Origin: Amia ocellicauda
Taxonomy: Eukaryota; Chordata; Actinopteri; Amiiformes; Amiidae
Direction of reading: 5' to 3'
Assembly: GCF_036373705.1 (NCBI RefSeq)
Contig: NC_089868.1
Location: 16,350,520-16,414,519 of the forward strand
DNA: 64,000 bases
Part shown: positions 52,083 to 64,000 of the stretch, in pieces
Layout: the number at the start of each line of letters is the position of its first letter
How positions within the stretch are numbered: position 1 is the first letter of the stretch
The notes under the pieces: generated by a model
What the model was told of the DNA's origin: nothing
Database searches by the model: none
The model's input: the letters and a program-made list of their open reading frames with translations, nothing else
Program-made: the position numbers and the translations under genes

Positions 52083-53120
52083 TACTCTGGGCTCCTGCAG
52101 ACTAAAACAAGACATTTGTTATATCTTATTATATAAAAAAATGTGTTTGCAGGCTGAATACATTGATTTCATGGTAATGGACCAAGTGGCAAGCTACAGT
52201 AATATTTATATTATTATTATACAAGGTTCACTCAAGAATGTTGAATTAATCATCTGTTTCCCAGAAAACGCTGAGTTGTATTGGCTGAAGATCTTGGCAC
52301 TGGCTAAAACTGGACATCTGCTTTTCTTGATGTCAGTGCTCACACCAGATTGAACACAACCTACTCACTTTACCACAAAACATGCAATACATTCCAAAAC
52401 TAAAGCATGCATTGTGTGCAAGTGAGTAACAATTTATTGCATACCTAAAATACATCAATTAAATAAATGCAACGTATTTCCTACGCCGTTTAAAACAGTT
52501 TAAGATTGTGGGTCAGTCTTAAAAATATGCTATTCAAGAACTAGCAAGAAAAAATAGTAAAGACGTATGACGTGATACAAAAGGAACAGGTTATACTTAT
52601 TAATTAATTTCACTGTAAAAGATACCAACCGATTTCGCAGACAGCTGTTGTAAGTTTGGGAAAGCGCACAGATGACACACAAGCACTGTAACTCTGGGAA
52701 TGCATTTCTCTGTACACCGGAACTAACGGCTAGGTGCTGTGCTACCTCAATTGTGTGCCGTACAGCAACAAAGACTTTTAAAAGCTACCATCCCATCCAC
52801 AGCCAGCAAATATTAACCTAAACTTTATTTTAACAGCATCTTGCCATTGTTCAACAAAATGAAACGTTTGCTTCAGACTGTTTCTCTAACCAGGAACCAA
52901 ATTGAATTTTGCTTATTTGTATTATATATAGAATGCGAACCACTGGTATTAATAGTTACAGTGTTTCCGATCTGTAGTCATACAACGATACAGACTTAAA
53001 TAACATAAATATCGAAATAAACAAAATAATAAAAAACAAGTTTATATAGGTACAAAGGGCGTCTGCCAAAATTTTTATAATCATAATGATCATTATATTC
53101 GGACACATTTGAGTGTTACC

Positions 53121-53129
53121 CCCGGAAGT
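53121..53129 (+). promoter_or_regulatory. ETS-family site
   Basis: CCCGGAAGT is a strong GABPA/ELK-type ETS core, 18 bp upstream of the X-box and about 130 bp upstream of the HSPB11 ATG. Confidence 0.55.
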
Positions 53130-53146
53130 CAGTGCGGCATTCTTTG

Positions 53147-53159
53147 GCTGCTTGGCAAC
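53147..53159 (+). promoter_or_regulatory. RFX X-box (ciliary gene motif)
   Basis: GCTGCT, one spacer base T, then GGCAAC fits every position of the RFX consensus RYYNYY-N(1-3)-RRNRAC. It is 100 bp upstream of the start codon of HSPB11/IFT25, an intraflagellar transport gene. RFX factors drive many IFT genes through this box. Confidence 0.6.
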
Positions 53160-53258
53160 GGGAACAGTCCTGGTTAAGACAGCGATGTTTTTCAGCTTTA
53201 AAACACATCAACTCTGTCGTGTTTTCTGGTTTTATTTTAACTGAAATATACTGTGGAG

Positions 53259-55077
53259 ATGATAGATGCCGCTTTGAACTCTTCTGGAGCTCAGGTTATT
53301 TTAGCTACCTCCAACGACGAAAACTACCCACCAGAAAATATTATAGATGGGTGAGTAGGCATTTGGGACTGACATTGATCTTACGGTCTATACACACACC
53401 GCGAGTTTGAAATAAGTGAAGAGTAGCATGTGCTTTGAAATGTGGTGCAATTGTTTTTAACTAAATACGTACAAAAGCGATGATCATCAAGTGCCTATGA
53501 GATCTAACAGTAACACCCGTGAGCGAAGTTTTATTAGGTATCTAAGATATCGTATCTCGATGCCTCTAATATATAATATACCGACACAAATGGTAAAATA
53601 ATGATCAGCAGGGTTGGGTTCGCCTGTCTGCTTTATTGTACTTGCATGGGCTGCTTTTGATAACGTGTTGCATCCCAGGACAGTCCTAAGGCAGGGGTTT
53701 TCAAACCGGTCCTGGCGTCCCCCCTGCCCTGCTGGCTTTTGTTCCAACCAGGCTGTCCATTACTTAATTGAACCCTTAATTGAACTAATAATTTCCTAAA
53801 TCAGAGCCTTATAATTATTTTTAACAGTAGGGGTTTAAAGTTAAGTACAAACTTGTATCAGGAAATGATTTGGGAGCCAACTTTTTATCAGTTACACAAT
53901 TTAAAGAGTCAAATGCATTCAAATGACTTAAATTTAGGGTTCAATTAAGTAATTGACAGCTCGGTTGGAACAAAAACCAGCAGGGTAGGTGGTACTCCAG
54001 GACAGGTTTGAGTACCACTGCCTTAGAAGTTTAAATCCTTGGAGAACCACTAGTGCAGTGGTTTTCAAACCGGTCCTGGAGTACCACCTGCCCTGCTGGT
54101 TTTTGTTCCAATCAAGGTCTAAATGGCTTAATTGACCTAAGAAAGCAATATACCATTCAATTAAGTAATTAAGTAAACCAGCAGGCAGGGGGTACTCCAG
54201 GACCGGTTTGAAAACCCCTGCACTAGTGAAACTGGTCAGTTACTCTAGGAAATTACTCTCCTAGATTACTTTCACATTTTGCCGTTTCTGTTGTAGGAGC
54301 AGCGAGACGTTTTGGGTTTCCACAGGGATGTTTCCACAGGAGTTCATCATCCGCTTCTCCAACCCTGTCAAAGTGAGCTTGGTCACACTTCAGTGTTACA
54401 ATGGTAAGAGGTTATTCAGCATTTGTGAAACCTGTGGTGCCCATATTCATAAGCACTCAGCACTGATCATTGACAAAGCTTTATATGCTTTCATTATCTC
54501 TATGTGTACAAAGTGTAACATTTGTGAATCTGTGATTTCCCCCCGCATGTTATTTTTTTTTTTTGTGCAGTGAAACACCTTAAAATTGAGAAAAGTGCTT
54601 CCAACGAGGCAGCAGACTTCGAAGCAGTCATCGAGAAAGGTCAGTTCCATGGAGTACGTATCAGTGTAATTCTGAAGTGCTTTTTTCTTTAATACATGCT
54701 ATATGCTATTAAATAATGACAATACATGGTATGTGGCCTTGAACAGTGTATGCTAGATGACTGAGAATATATTGATTTATATTTTCACCTTCCAGAATTT
54801 GAACACACAGAAGGCCAGCTTCAGTCAAACGACATTGCTGTAAGTATAACTGCTTGGTTCAAAAGCAGTGTTCAGTGAATTTATATGTGAGTTCACTGCC
54901 TAGAGTACATTTATGAGAATTTAAAAACATTCCACACAAATTACGTTTTTATGTTTTTCTTGACAGTTCAGTGGCACAAGAGCAACCCACCTGAAATTCA
55001 TCATCCAGTCTGGATACGACCACTTTGTTTCCGTGCACAGGGTAATGGTAGAAGGAACAAGCGAGAGCCACATGTGA
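53259..55077 (+). CDS. hspb11: Intraflagellar transport protein 25 (HSPB11)
   Basis: A subunit of the IFT-B complex that pairs with IFT27 and is needed for export of Hedgehog components from cilia. Five phase-consistent exons: 53259-53350, 54297-54403, 54571-54639, 54796-54839, 54967-55077, giving 140 residues (144 in human). The fold is a galactose-binding-like (discoidin-type) jelly roll. Diagnostic stretches are VILATSNDENYPPENIIDG, ETFWVSTGMFPQEFIIRFS, LKIEKSASNEAADFE, HTEGQLQSNDIA and FIIQSGYDHFVSVHRVMVEG. The C-terminus after MVEGTSESHM is slightly shorter than in human. Intron 1 holds two hAT-type MITEs. The gene is tail-to-tail with DIO1, and its AATAAA at 55145 follows the stop by about 70 nt. 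Confidence 0.95.
53692..54020. mobile_element. hAT-type foldback MITE, copy A
   Basis: A 329-bp inverted-repeat element starting CAGGGGTTTTCAAACCGG and ending GACAGGTTTGAGTACCACTG. About 80 bp at the ends pair with each other, including TTACTTAATTGAACCCTT against its complement at 53935-53965. It has no coding capacity. The flanking 8 bp do not form a clean duplication, which fits an older insertion. It is related to copy B 35 bp away. Confidence 0.7.
54056..54220. mobile_element. hAT-type MITE, copy B
   Basis: A 165-bp element CAGTGGTTTTCAAACC...AAAACCCCTG with inverted termini, flanked on both sides by CACTAGTG (54048-54055 and 54221-54228). This is a perfect 8-bp target duplication that is itself palindromic. 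CAG...CTG ends and 8-bp duplications are the hAT signature. It has no coding capacity and lies in HSPB11 intron 1. Confidence 0.85.
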
Positions 55078-55144
55078 GCCTAATTGTTTCATGTTTAAAC
55101 TTGTAAAATGTAATTATAATCCATTTATTTTTTCCTTGCACAAT

Positions 55145-55150
55145 AATAAA
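55145..55150 (+). terminator. hspb11: AATAAA polyadenylation signal of HSPB11
   Basis: Canonical signal about 70 nt after the HSPB11 stop. Confidence 0.6.
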
Positions 55151-55515
55151 TGTACAGAAAAGGTGTATTGTGTGGGATGAACTTACACTCAAATGGTTTT
55201 GAATTTTATGGTTTGTGAAGTTATGTTGGATTTTTTATCAGGGTAAATGAAAAAGTAGACAATGAAATGTAATATTATATATATATTTTAACTGAAATAT
55301 TTTAGAGATAATAGATAACTCCTTTGGGGCTCAGGTTATTTGATATAGCTAGAGATTATTTTTGTTAAATTGTATTCTTTGAAGGTTTACCCCCACAAAC
55401 CAGTTAATCCATGTTGTCATATCAGATACAAATGTTTGGTTTATTTAAAACTTCTCTTGTGATATTGTCCAGTAAACAAGTAAAACTGTCACACCAATTA
55501 CAACCAAAATTATTA

Positions 55516-55560
55516 TTTCTTGGCAGACACCATTATCCAGGGTGACTTACAGGATACACG
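55516..55560 (+). repeat. SINE-tail-like fragment
   Basis: The segment TTGGCAGACACCATTATCC followed by GGGTGACTTACAGG resembles a conserved module of fish SINEs (TTGGCAGACGC..TTATCC..GCGACTTACA). Only this part is recognisable. It would lie in the DIO1 3' UTR if the signal at 55440 is used. Confidence 0.4.
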
Positions 55561-55721
55561 AGCAATACAAAGTGCAATAACATAAAATACATGTTTTGTT
55601 ACTCTAATATAAAACCTGTCAGGTTACAGATGTTTAGTACCATCCCACTTATAAAACTAGAAGACTACTATGAATGAAGACTAGTATTTCCAATGCTCTT
55701 ACATTCTCTTGCAAAGCTAAT

Positions 55722-55788
55722 CTGCATTTTGGGCAATCAGGTTATAGCAGCCAAAGGTTTTAACTATAACCATCAAATGTAAATACAG
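55722..55788 (-). promoter_or_regulatory. dio1: SECIS element of DIO1
   Basis: On the minus strand the 5' quartet side TGAT (55772-55775) is followed by GGTTATAG (helix II), a 16-nt apical loop containing AAAA, then the perfectly complementary CTATAACC and the 3' quartet side TGAT (55736-55739). The AAAA begins 10 nt after the TGAT, the usual SECIS distance. Outside an internal loop, helix I forms from 55781-55788 and 55722-55729 with seven of eight pairs. CC-TTT-GG in the loop could add a mini-helix (type 2 form). It lies about 115 nt after the DIO1 stop. Confidence 0.88.
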
Positions 55789-55901
55789 AAATGGGCACAG
55801 AGTCCGTTTGAGCATTGGGATCCTGTGAAGCTGAATTTGACGATATAGACAACGCTGATAAGCCTCCAGTATCAAGTTTTAAAAGTCAACGCCACAGTCT
55901 C

Positions 55902-57442
55902 CTAGTTTATCTTTTGCAGAAGTGCTTTTACTTCTTCAGGATTGTATCCCCAAGGACCCGGCTCTCCCTGTCCGAAAACAAAGAAGAAAGAAAAAAAAAT
56001 GTGCATGCACAATAATAAAAACTCTGTTCTAATAGGGACTAGTTAAGTCTTGCTTTTGAAAATCAGGACTCGGCACACCCTATGATCTAACCTGTTCTAT
56101 CTTGGCTGATATTTTACTGAATGGATCCTTATTTCAAATAATAAGTTTAATGAAACTATCTCTTGAAGAACTTGGGACAATTTAGTTTATCCATAAAGGT
56201 ATAGGCAAATTGATATGACATGTTTAAAACCTGAAAAGTCCTGTCAAGTAACTGAATTAATTAATGTTCAAATTAAAATCAGCTGCTTGAGAAACACATC
56301 ATTGGGTTTAGGGCCTTGCTTACATTGCCCCACGTTATATAATACAATTAAGTGAAAGTTCAATCGTTAGATCAAGGAATTAATTTGCGTGCCAGCTCGC
56401 TGTCGTGCAAACAAACAGGTTTTGTACAGGTTACACAACTGATAAGAAGATACCTTGTATAGGACTTTCCCGGACTGTAGCACATACAGCCTCTCTGGCA
56501 TCGCCCCGTATCGTGAGGCTGTGCTGTCGCTCATTTCATCAATGACAACCGGACACAGCGGGTCTTCCTGCAGCAGAATACGAGCTGCTGCCAAGCGGTC
56601 CTGCACACTTCTGTGAATTTTGATATCGACATTGTTTCCAAAAGACCAACCATCTAAGAGAGAGGGAGGAGAAGCAGTGACTCAAATGACCATTTAAAAC
56701 ACCTCTTTCATTCAACACTGCACGTCAGCAAACGAATTCTTCACAAATACGTTACAACTAACAATGCAAAATACTGTGCAGTGGTGGAGAGAGTCAGGGG
56801 GGCAGCAGCACATGCGTGAAGTGACAATCCAGTCATGCATTTGGCAAAGCGGTGTTACTGTGTATATTTTACCGGTTGCATGTGCCTCCGCGATGTACAC
56901 GACGAGGAAATCAGCAACGGAGCTGAAGTCTCGAACAAGCTGCTTGAACTCGTCCAGCTTGTATAAAAACGGGGGTCAGGTGCAACTTCCAAAGCTCAGC
57001 ACCAATGCTCTGTCACCTACAGGAGAAAATAATACAGCCATACCAGGTTATTCAAGTGTGAGCACTGCAGATGTGTTCAGTATATTCCCATGTATGTATG
57101 TATGTATAGACCTTTCATGAAGCTGTGCAGATTCGTCCTTTTGCCCTCCAAGGTGATCACCGCCGTGTCAGGTGCCCGTTCACCCACAAACGCGTCTTCT
57201 GCCAAACTTTTCCAAATGTGTCCCAGGACGGTTTTAATAAACACCAAGCGGCAGAAGGAAGGAGCCCAATCTTCATACTTGAACCTCGGATTCTGGGTCA
57301 TCGTTGCCCTTTCTCCAATTTTTAACAGTATCTTCTTTGTCAGTTTGGGGGAAACAATTGACAGCATTTTTAAAAACAAGCTCTGTAGAAAAAGCATAAC
57401 AAGCAAACATGCGCTTCTGAAGTAAACCACCAGTTTCCCCAT
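55902..57442 (-). CDS. dio1: Type 1 iodothyronine deiodinase (selenoprotein)
   Basis: Deiodinates thyroxine to T3 and clears reverse T3; a membrane protein with a thioredoxin-like fold and a selenocysteine nucleophile. Four minus-strand exons: 57442-57112, 57016-56873, 56653-56454, 55967-55902, giving 246 residues with Sec. The N-terminal helix ([15 protein letters not shown]) is the membrane anchor. Exon 2 reads LSFGSCT, then in-frame TGA at 56976-56978 (Sec124), then [11 protein letters not shown]. Later landmarks are [20 protein letters not shown], the family His in [26 protein letters not shown] and [18 protein letters not shown]. Phase is kept across all junctions (331+144+200+66 nt). 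The residue two after Sec is Pro, where mammals have Ser. A SECIS lies in the 3' UTR. Automated annotation may wrongly end the gene at the TGA or skip exon 2. Confidence 0.95.
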
Positions 57443-58522
57443 TGATCTTCCCTTCAGATCGACCCAGACAGCATGAAACGTCCGTACAGCTCAAATTCAG
57501 AGCAATATATGACACAATGGGATTTCAATAGAATCAGCCCGGGAGAGCTGTGTTTCCAGCTCTCCGCCCACTGGAAAGTATTGTACCGTAAAATACAGAA
57601 TACAAGCGCATACCTACACTTGAGTCAAACAGTACAGAAAAACAATATAATCATTGATATACTTGTCATAATGCTGTGAACACCGTTTTGATTTTTATCA
57701 CTACAAAAACATAGTGTTTATTAACCCATATAGTATAGAACTAAAGACAAACATAAGATTATAATGAACGCATGTAGATGGTAGATTTCCAATCAATAAT
57801 TGAAGGACTTGCTGGGGACATGCCTAACAATGTTGTATGCTTGGCCCAGAGCAGACGCTCAATTACCGGTATTCAATTACATTTGATCCACTTAACTCAA
57901 AGTTACTTTTAAGAGAGTATGTACAGTATTCAAATGCATAATCTGATTACAAAAGTAACCAGCAAACAATCAGGTCATTTATGTTGCGTCCCTTTTAAGT
58001 GATACAAATGTAGCGGTGGCTGTTCCAATATGACGCGTCAAAGGCGGAAGAAGTTGATATTCGGTCTGCAAAACAAGGCTGGTTGGTGGGTTGCATTTCA
58101 TAAGAATGATAATGTCACCGATCTGTCTGTTTATGCGTGTTACCCGTTTCTTGTAGTGTTTGTAAACCTAGCACTCACCTCCATTTCCAGAAGAAACAAT
58201 AGAAATCGCTGTTTATCACTTGCATCGGGATTATAGACGGGCCTTGTTCGTGACATGTAAAGCACACAGTGTCGGGTATGTTTTTAAACGAACAAAACCG
58301 TACTGGCTTCGTCTTTTACATAAAACGGCTGAAAAGGCATTTGATGTAAATTACACACAGGAAAAAACAAAAAAACGAAATTTAGTTTTGCATAAATGTG
58401 TGAGTGGGACACGCCGTCAGCTGCATCTGTTGTTTTACCAGCTCGGTGCGTATAATCTGGTGAAATATATTTATTTATTTGCAGAAGTTTCTTTTTTGGT
58501 TGGATCAAGAGCAGGTGTTTGA
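57443..58522. promoter_or_regulatory. Promoter region DIO1/YIPF1
   Basis: 1080 bp between divergent start codons. A palindromic TGACGCGTCA (58031-58040) and GGCGGAAG (58043-58050, ETS-like) mark a likely YIPF1 start region. No thyroid response element was identified with confidence on the DIO1 side. Confidence 0.45.
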
Positions 58523-62072
<3,550 letters not shown>

Positions 62073-62262
62073 ATGAAACCCACTGACTGTAGGTAAGCTG
62101 CTGACGCCTTAATAACGGACACTTCCAACTCCTTGTAGTTCTGTGTCTAGAATAAGACAACATAATTCAACTGTCAGGATTTTCCCTATGTAGTGATACA
62201 TAATGTACTGTAACAAATGTTAGGTGATGCATATAATATTAAACTGAAAGAAACATTGTTTT

Positions 62263-62269
<7 letters not shown>

Positions 62270-62297
<28 letters not shown>
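62270..62297. repeat. (AT)n tract hosting a Tc1 insertion
   Basis: About 14 AT units directly abut the left end of the transposon, and TATATATG follows its right end at 63519. The element therefore landed inside an AT microsatellite, in keeping with TA target choice. Confidence 0.9.
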
Positions 62298-62300
<3 letters not shown>

Positions 62301-63518
62301 TCACCTAAAGGATTATTAGGAACACCTGTTCAATTTCTCATTAATGCAATTATCTAACCAACCAATCACATGGCAGTTGCTTCAATGCATTTAGGGGTGT
62401 GGTCCTGGTCAAGACAATCTCCTGAACTCCAAACTGAATGTCTGAATGGGAAAGAAAGGTGATTTAAGCAATTTTGAGCGTGGCATAGTTGTTGGTGCCA
62501 GACGGGCCGGTCTGAGTATTTCACAATCTGCTCAGTTACTGGGATTTTCACGCACAACCATTTCTAGGGTTTACAAAGAATGGTGTGAAAAGGGAAAAAC
62601 ATCCAGTGTGCGGCAGTCCTGTGGGCGAAAATGCCTTGTTGATGCTAGAGGTCAGAGGAGAATGGGCCGACTGATTCAAGCTGATAGAAGAGCAACTTTG
62701 ACTGAAATAACCACTCGTTACAACCGAGGTATGCAGCAAAGCATTTGTGAAGCCACAACACGTACAACCTTGAGGCAGATGGGCTACAACAGCAGAAGAC
62801 CCCACCGGGTACCACTCATCTCCACTACAAATAGGAAAAAGAGGCTACAATTTGCACAAGCTCACCAAAATTGGACAGTTGAAGACTGGAAAAATGTTGC
62901 CTGGTCTGATGAGTCTCGATTTCTGTTGAGACATTCAGATGGTAGAGTCAGAATTTGGCGTAAACAGAATGAGAACATGGATCCATCATGCCTTGTTACC
63001 ACTGTGCAGGCTGGTGGTGGTGGTGTAATGGTGTGGGGGATGTTTTCTTGGCACACTTTAGGCCCCTTAGTGCCAATTGGGCATCGTTTAAATGCCACGG
63101 CCTACCTGAGCATTGTTTCTGACTATGTCCATCCCTTTATGACCACCATGTACCCATCCTCTGATGGCTACTTCCAGCAGGATAATGCACCATGTCACAA
63201 AGGTCGAATCATTTCAAATTGGTTTCTTGAACATGACAATGAGTTCACTGTACTAAACTGGCCCCCACAGTCACCAGATCTCAACCCAATAGAGCATCTT
63301 TGGGATGTGGTGGACTGGGAGCTTCGTGCCCTGGATGTGCATCCCACAAATCTCCATCAACTGCAAGATGCTATCCTATCAATATGGGCCAACATTTCTA
63401 AAGAATGCTTTCAGCACCTTGTTGAATCAATGCCACGTAGAATTAAGGCAGTTCTGAAGGCGAAAGGGGGCCAAACACAGTATTAGTATGGTGTTCCTAA
63501 TAATCCTTTAGGTGAGTG
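62298..63518 (+). mobile_element. Tc1/mariner DD36E (Incomer-like) element, copy 2, structurally complete
   Basis: A 1221-bp element flanked by TA (62296-62297 and 63519-63520). Inverted termini of about 29 bp begin CACTCACCTAAAGGATTATT, and the right end is its complement. It encodes one uninterrupted transposase (62446-63486). It is about 99% identical to copy 1 at 23650 and co-directional with YIPF1. Full length, open frame and high identity together indicate recent activity. Confidence 0.96.
62446..63486 (+). CDS. Tc1/mariner transposase, DD36E type
   Basis: Cut-and-paste transposase, 346 residues, usual length for Tc1-like proteins. The N-terminal paired-type DNA-binding region has helix-turn-helix sequence (SISQSAQLLGFSRTTISRVY) followed by a basic linker (RKKR near residue 130-133). 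The catalytic Asp155 is in AWSDESRF, Asp246 in QQDNAPCHKG and Glu283 in DLNPIEHLWD. There are 36 residues between Asp246 and Glu283, so the triad is DD36E, as described for the Incomer family, rather than the DD34E of Sleeping Beauty and Tc1. The Gly-rich GGGGVMVWGMF box typical of Tc1 enzymes is intact. No stop or frameshift interrupts it. Confidence 0.95.
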   Translation: MGKKGDLSNFERGIVVGARRAGLSISQSAQLLGFSRTTISRVYKEWCEKGKTSSVRQSCGRKCLVDARGQRRMGRLIQADRRATLTEITTRYNRGMQQSICEATTRTTLRQMGYNSRRPHRVPLISTTNRKKRLQFAQAHQNWTVEDWKNVAWSDESRFLLRHSDGRVRIWRKQNENMDPSCLVTTVQAGGGGVMVWGMFSWHTLGPLVPIGHRLNATAYLSIVSDYVHPFMTTMYPSSDGYFQQDNAPCHKGRIISNWFLEHDNEFTVLNWPPQSPDLNPIEHLWDVVDWELRALDVHPTNLHQLQDAILSIWANISKECFQHLVESMPRRIKAVLKAKGGQTQY

Positions 63519-64000
63519 TATATATATGTTCAGAGATGGGCAGTTAGCAATCCTGAAATGACTTCACATTGATCTCTTGGGTGGGTGGATATTTATATTT
63601 TTATTATACTGGAATGTTCCCACTTAAATCCGTGTAATACCTAAATATGAAATTTACAGCACATGACTTAAGTGTTTTTAAAAAATGTTACACTGCTGCA
63701 GTAAATGTGATATTGGAATAATTCTGCCAATGCTGAGAAATGTTTGCTTTTCAATAATACTAATCTTACCTGAATAGTGTTATTTTAATTACAGGTTCTA
63801 CTGTTGCCTTATTACAAAGAATTGAAGTGAAAACTAAGAGAGCATTTGGACCTCGGACTTCACAAACACTGAACTGTGACTTTGCAAGTCTTTGTTTTGT
63901 GACATCGGAAGAAATGTATGAACCATGTGCAGAAAAGTTTTTAAATGGCCTTAACAGGCATTGGTGTCTATATTGACTTGCTAGAATGTATACTAAAGTG

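Larger units (their letters stand above)
52083..53258. promoter_or_regulatory. Promoter region LRRC42/HSPB11
   Basis: 1176 bp between divergent start codons. The HSPB11-proximal part contains an ETS site and an RFX X-box. The LRRC42 side probably holds a noncoding first exon (around 52630-52760), given the splice-acceptor-like sequence just upstream of its ATG. A short piece resembling the 3' end of fish SINEs (GGGCGTCTGCCAAA) lies near 53058-53071. Confidence 0.5.
55078..55901. other. HSPB11-DIO1 tail-to-tail region
   Basis: Contains the short HSPB11 3' UTR and the long DIO1 3' UTR with its SECIS. A minus-strand AATAAA at 55440-55445 is a plausible DIO1 end. A piece resembling a common fish SINE tail lies at 55516-55560. 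Confidence 0.55.
62073..64000 (+). other. YIPF1 downstream region
   Basis: Apart from the transposon at 62298-63518, the region is AT-rich with no firm gene. A good splice acceptor (TTTAATTACAG, ending 63795) precedes an open stretch of about 60 codons ending at TGA near 63975. No protein family was recognised, so it may be YIPF1 3' UTR or chance. Confidence 0.4.

Noticed and set aside
52083-52115. Upstream in-frame ATG at 52115 as the LRRC42 start
   Set aside because: The downstream ATG at 52082 fits the human N-terminus better, and the upstream part overlaps a possible splice acceptor.
53040-53075. GGGCGTCTGCCAAA with AT-rich flank, like the reverse of a fish SINE tail
   Set aside because: Only about 14 bases match and no SINE body is visible; too short to call as a feature.
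58031-58040. TGACGCGTCA palindrome as a CRE or unfolded-protein response element
   Set aside because: The two extra central bases do not match CRE or UPRE spacing; kept only as a remark in the promoter entry.

Overview
The window is vertebrate nuclear DNA, most likely from a ray-finned fish. The evidence is spliced genes with GT-AG introns, close matches to vertebrate proteins, Tc1/mariner copies of the kind common in fish, and long AT, CT and AC microsatellites. The compact layout (12 genes in 64 kb) and a gene order nearly identical to human 1p32.3 suggest a slowly rearranging lineage such as a holostean or an early-branching teleost. The species call is inference. All exon chains were built by hand from splice signals, reading phase and remembered family sequences.

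Layout from left to right: SSBP3 (+, 5' exons outside the window), MRPL37 (-), CYB5RL (+), a Tctex1/dynein-light-chain gene (-), CDCP2 (+), TCEANC2 (-), TMEM59 (+), LDLRAD1 (+), LRRC42 (-), HSPB11/IFT25 (+), DIO1 (-), YIPF1 (+). Strands alternate everywhere except TMEM59-LDLRAD1, so neighbours share either a head-to-head promoter region or a tail-to-tail 3' region. Four short head-to-head intervals (MRPL37/CYB5RL, TCEANC2/TMEM59, LRRC42/HSPB11, DIO1/YIPF1) look like bidirectional promoters, and visible motifs include YY1, ETS and ZNF143 sites and an RFX X-box.

The genes do not form one pathway. They cover LIM-complex transcription cofactor function (SSBP3), the mitochondrial ribosome (MRPL37), flavin reductase chemistry (CYB5RL), dynein (Tctex1 gene), cell-surface proteins (CDCP2, LDLRAD1), a TFIIS-like factor (TCEANC2), Golgi/endosome membrane proteins (TMEM59, YIPF1), intraflagellar transport (HSPB11) and thyroid hormone activation (DIO1). 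DIO1 is a selenoprotein; both its in-frame TGA and a foldable SECIS element are visible.

Mobile DNA: two ~1.22 kb Tc1/mariner elements with a DD36E catalytic triad (Incomer-like), about 99% identical, one with an uninterrupted 346-residue transposase; and two related hAT-type foldback MITEs, one with a perfect 8-bp target duplication. The main oddities are a reading-frame break in CYB5RL exon 1, the extra Tctex1 gene inside an otherwise human-like block, a candidate 9-nt SSBP3 microexon, and an X-box 100 bp upstream of the IFT25 start codon. I saw no CRISPR, operon, phage or wholly unknown multi-gene system.
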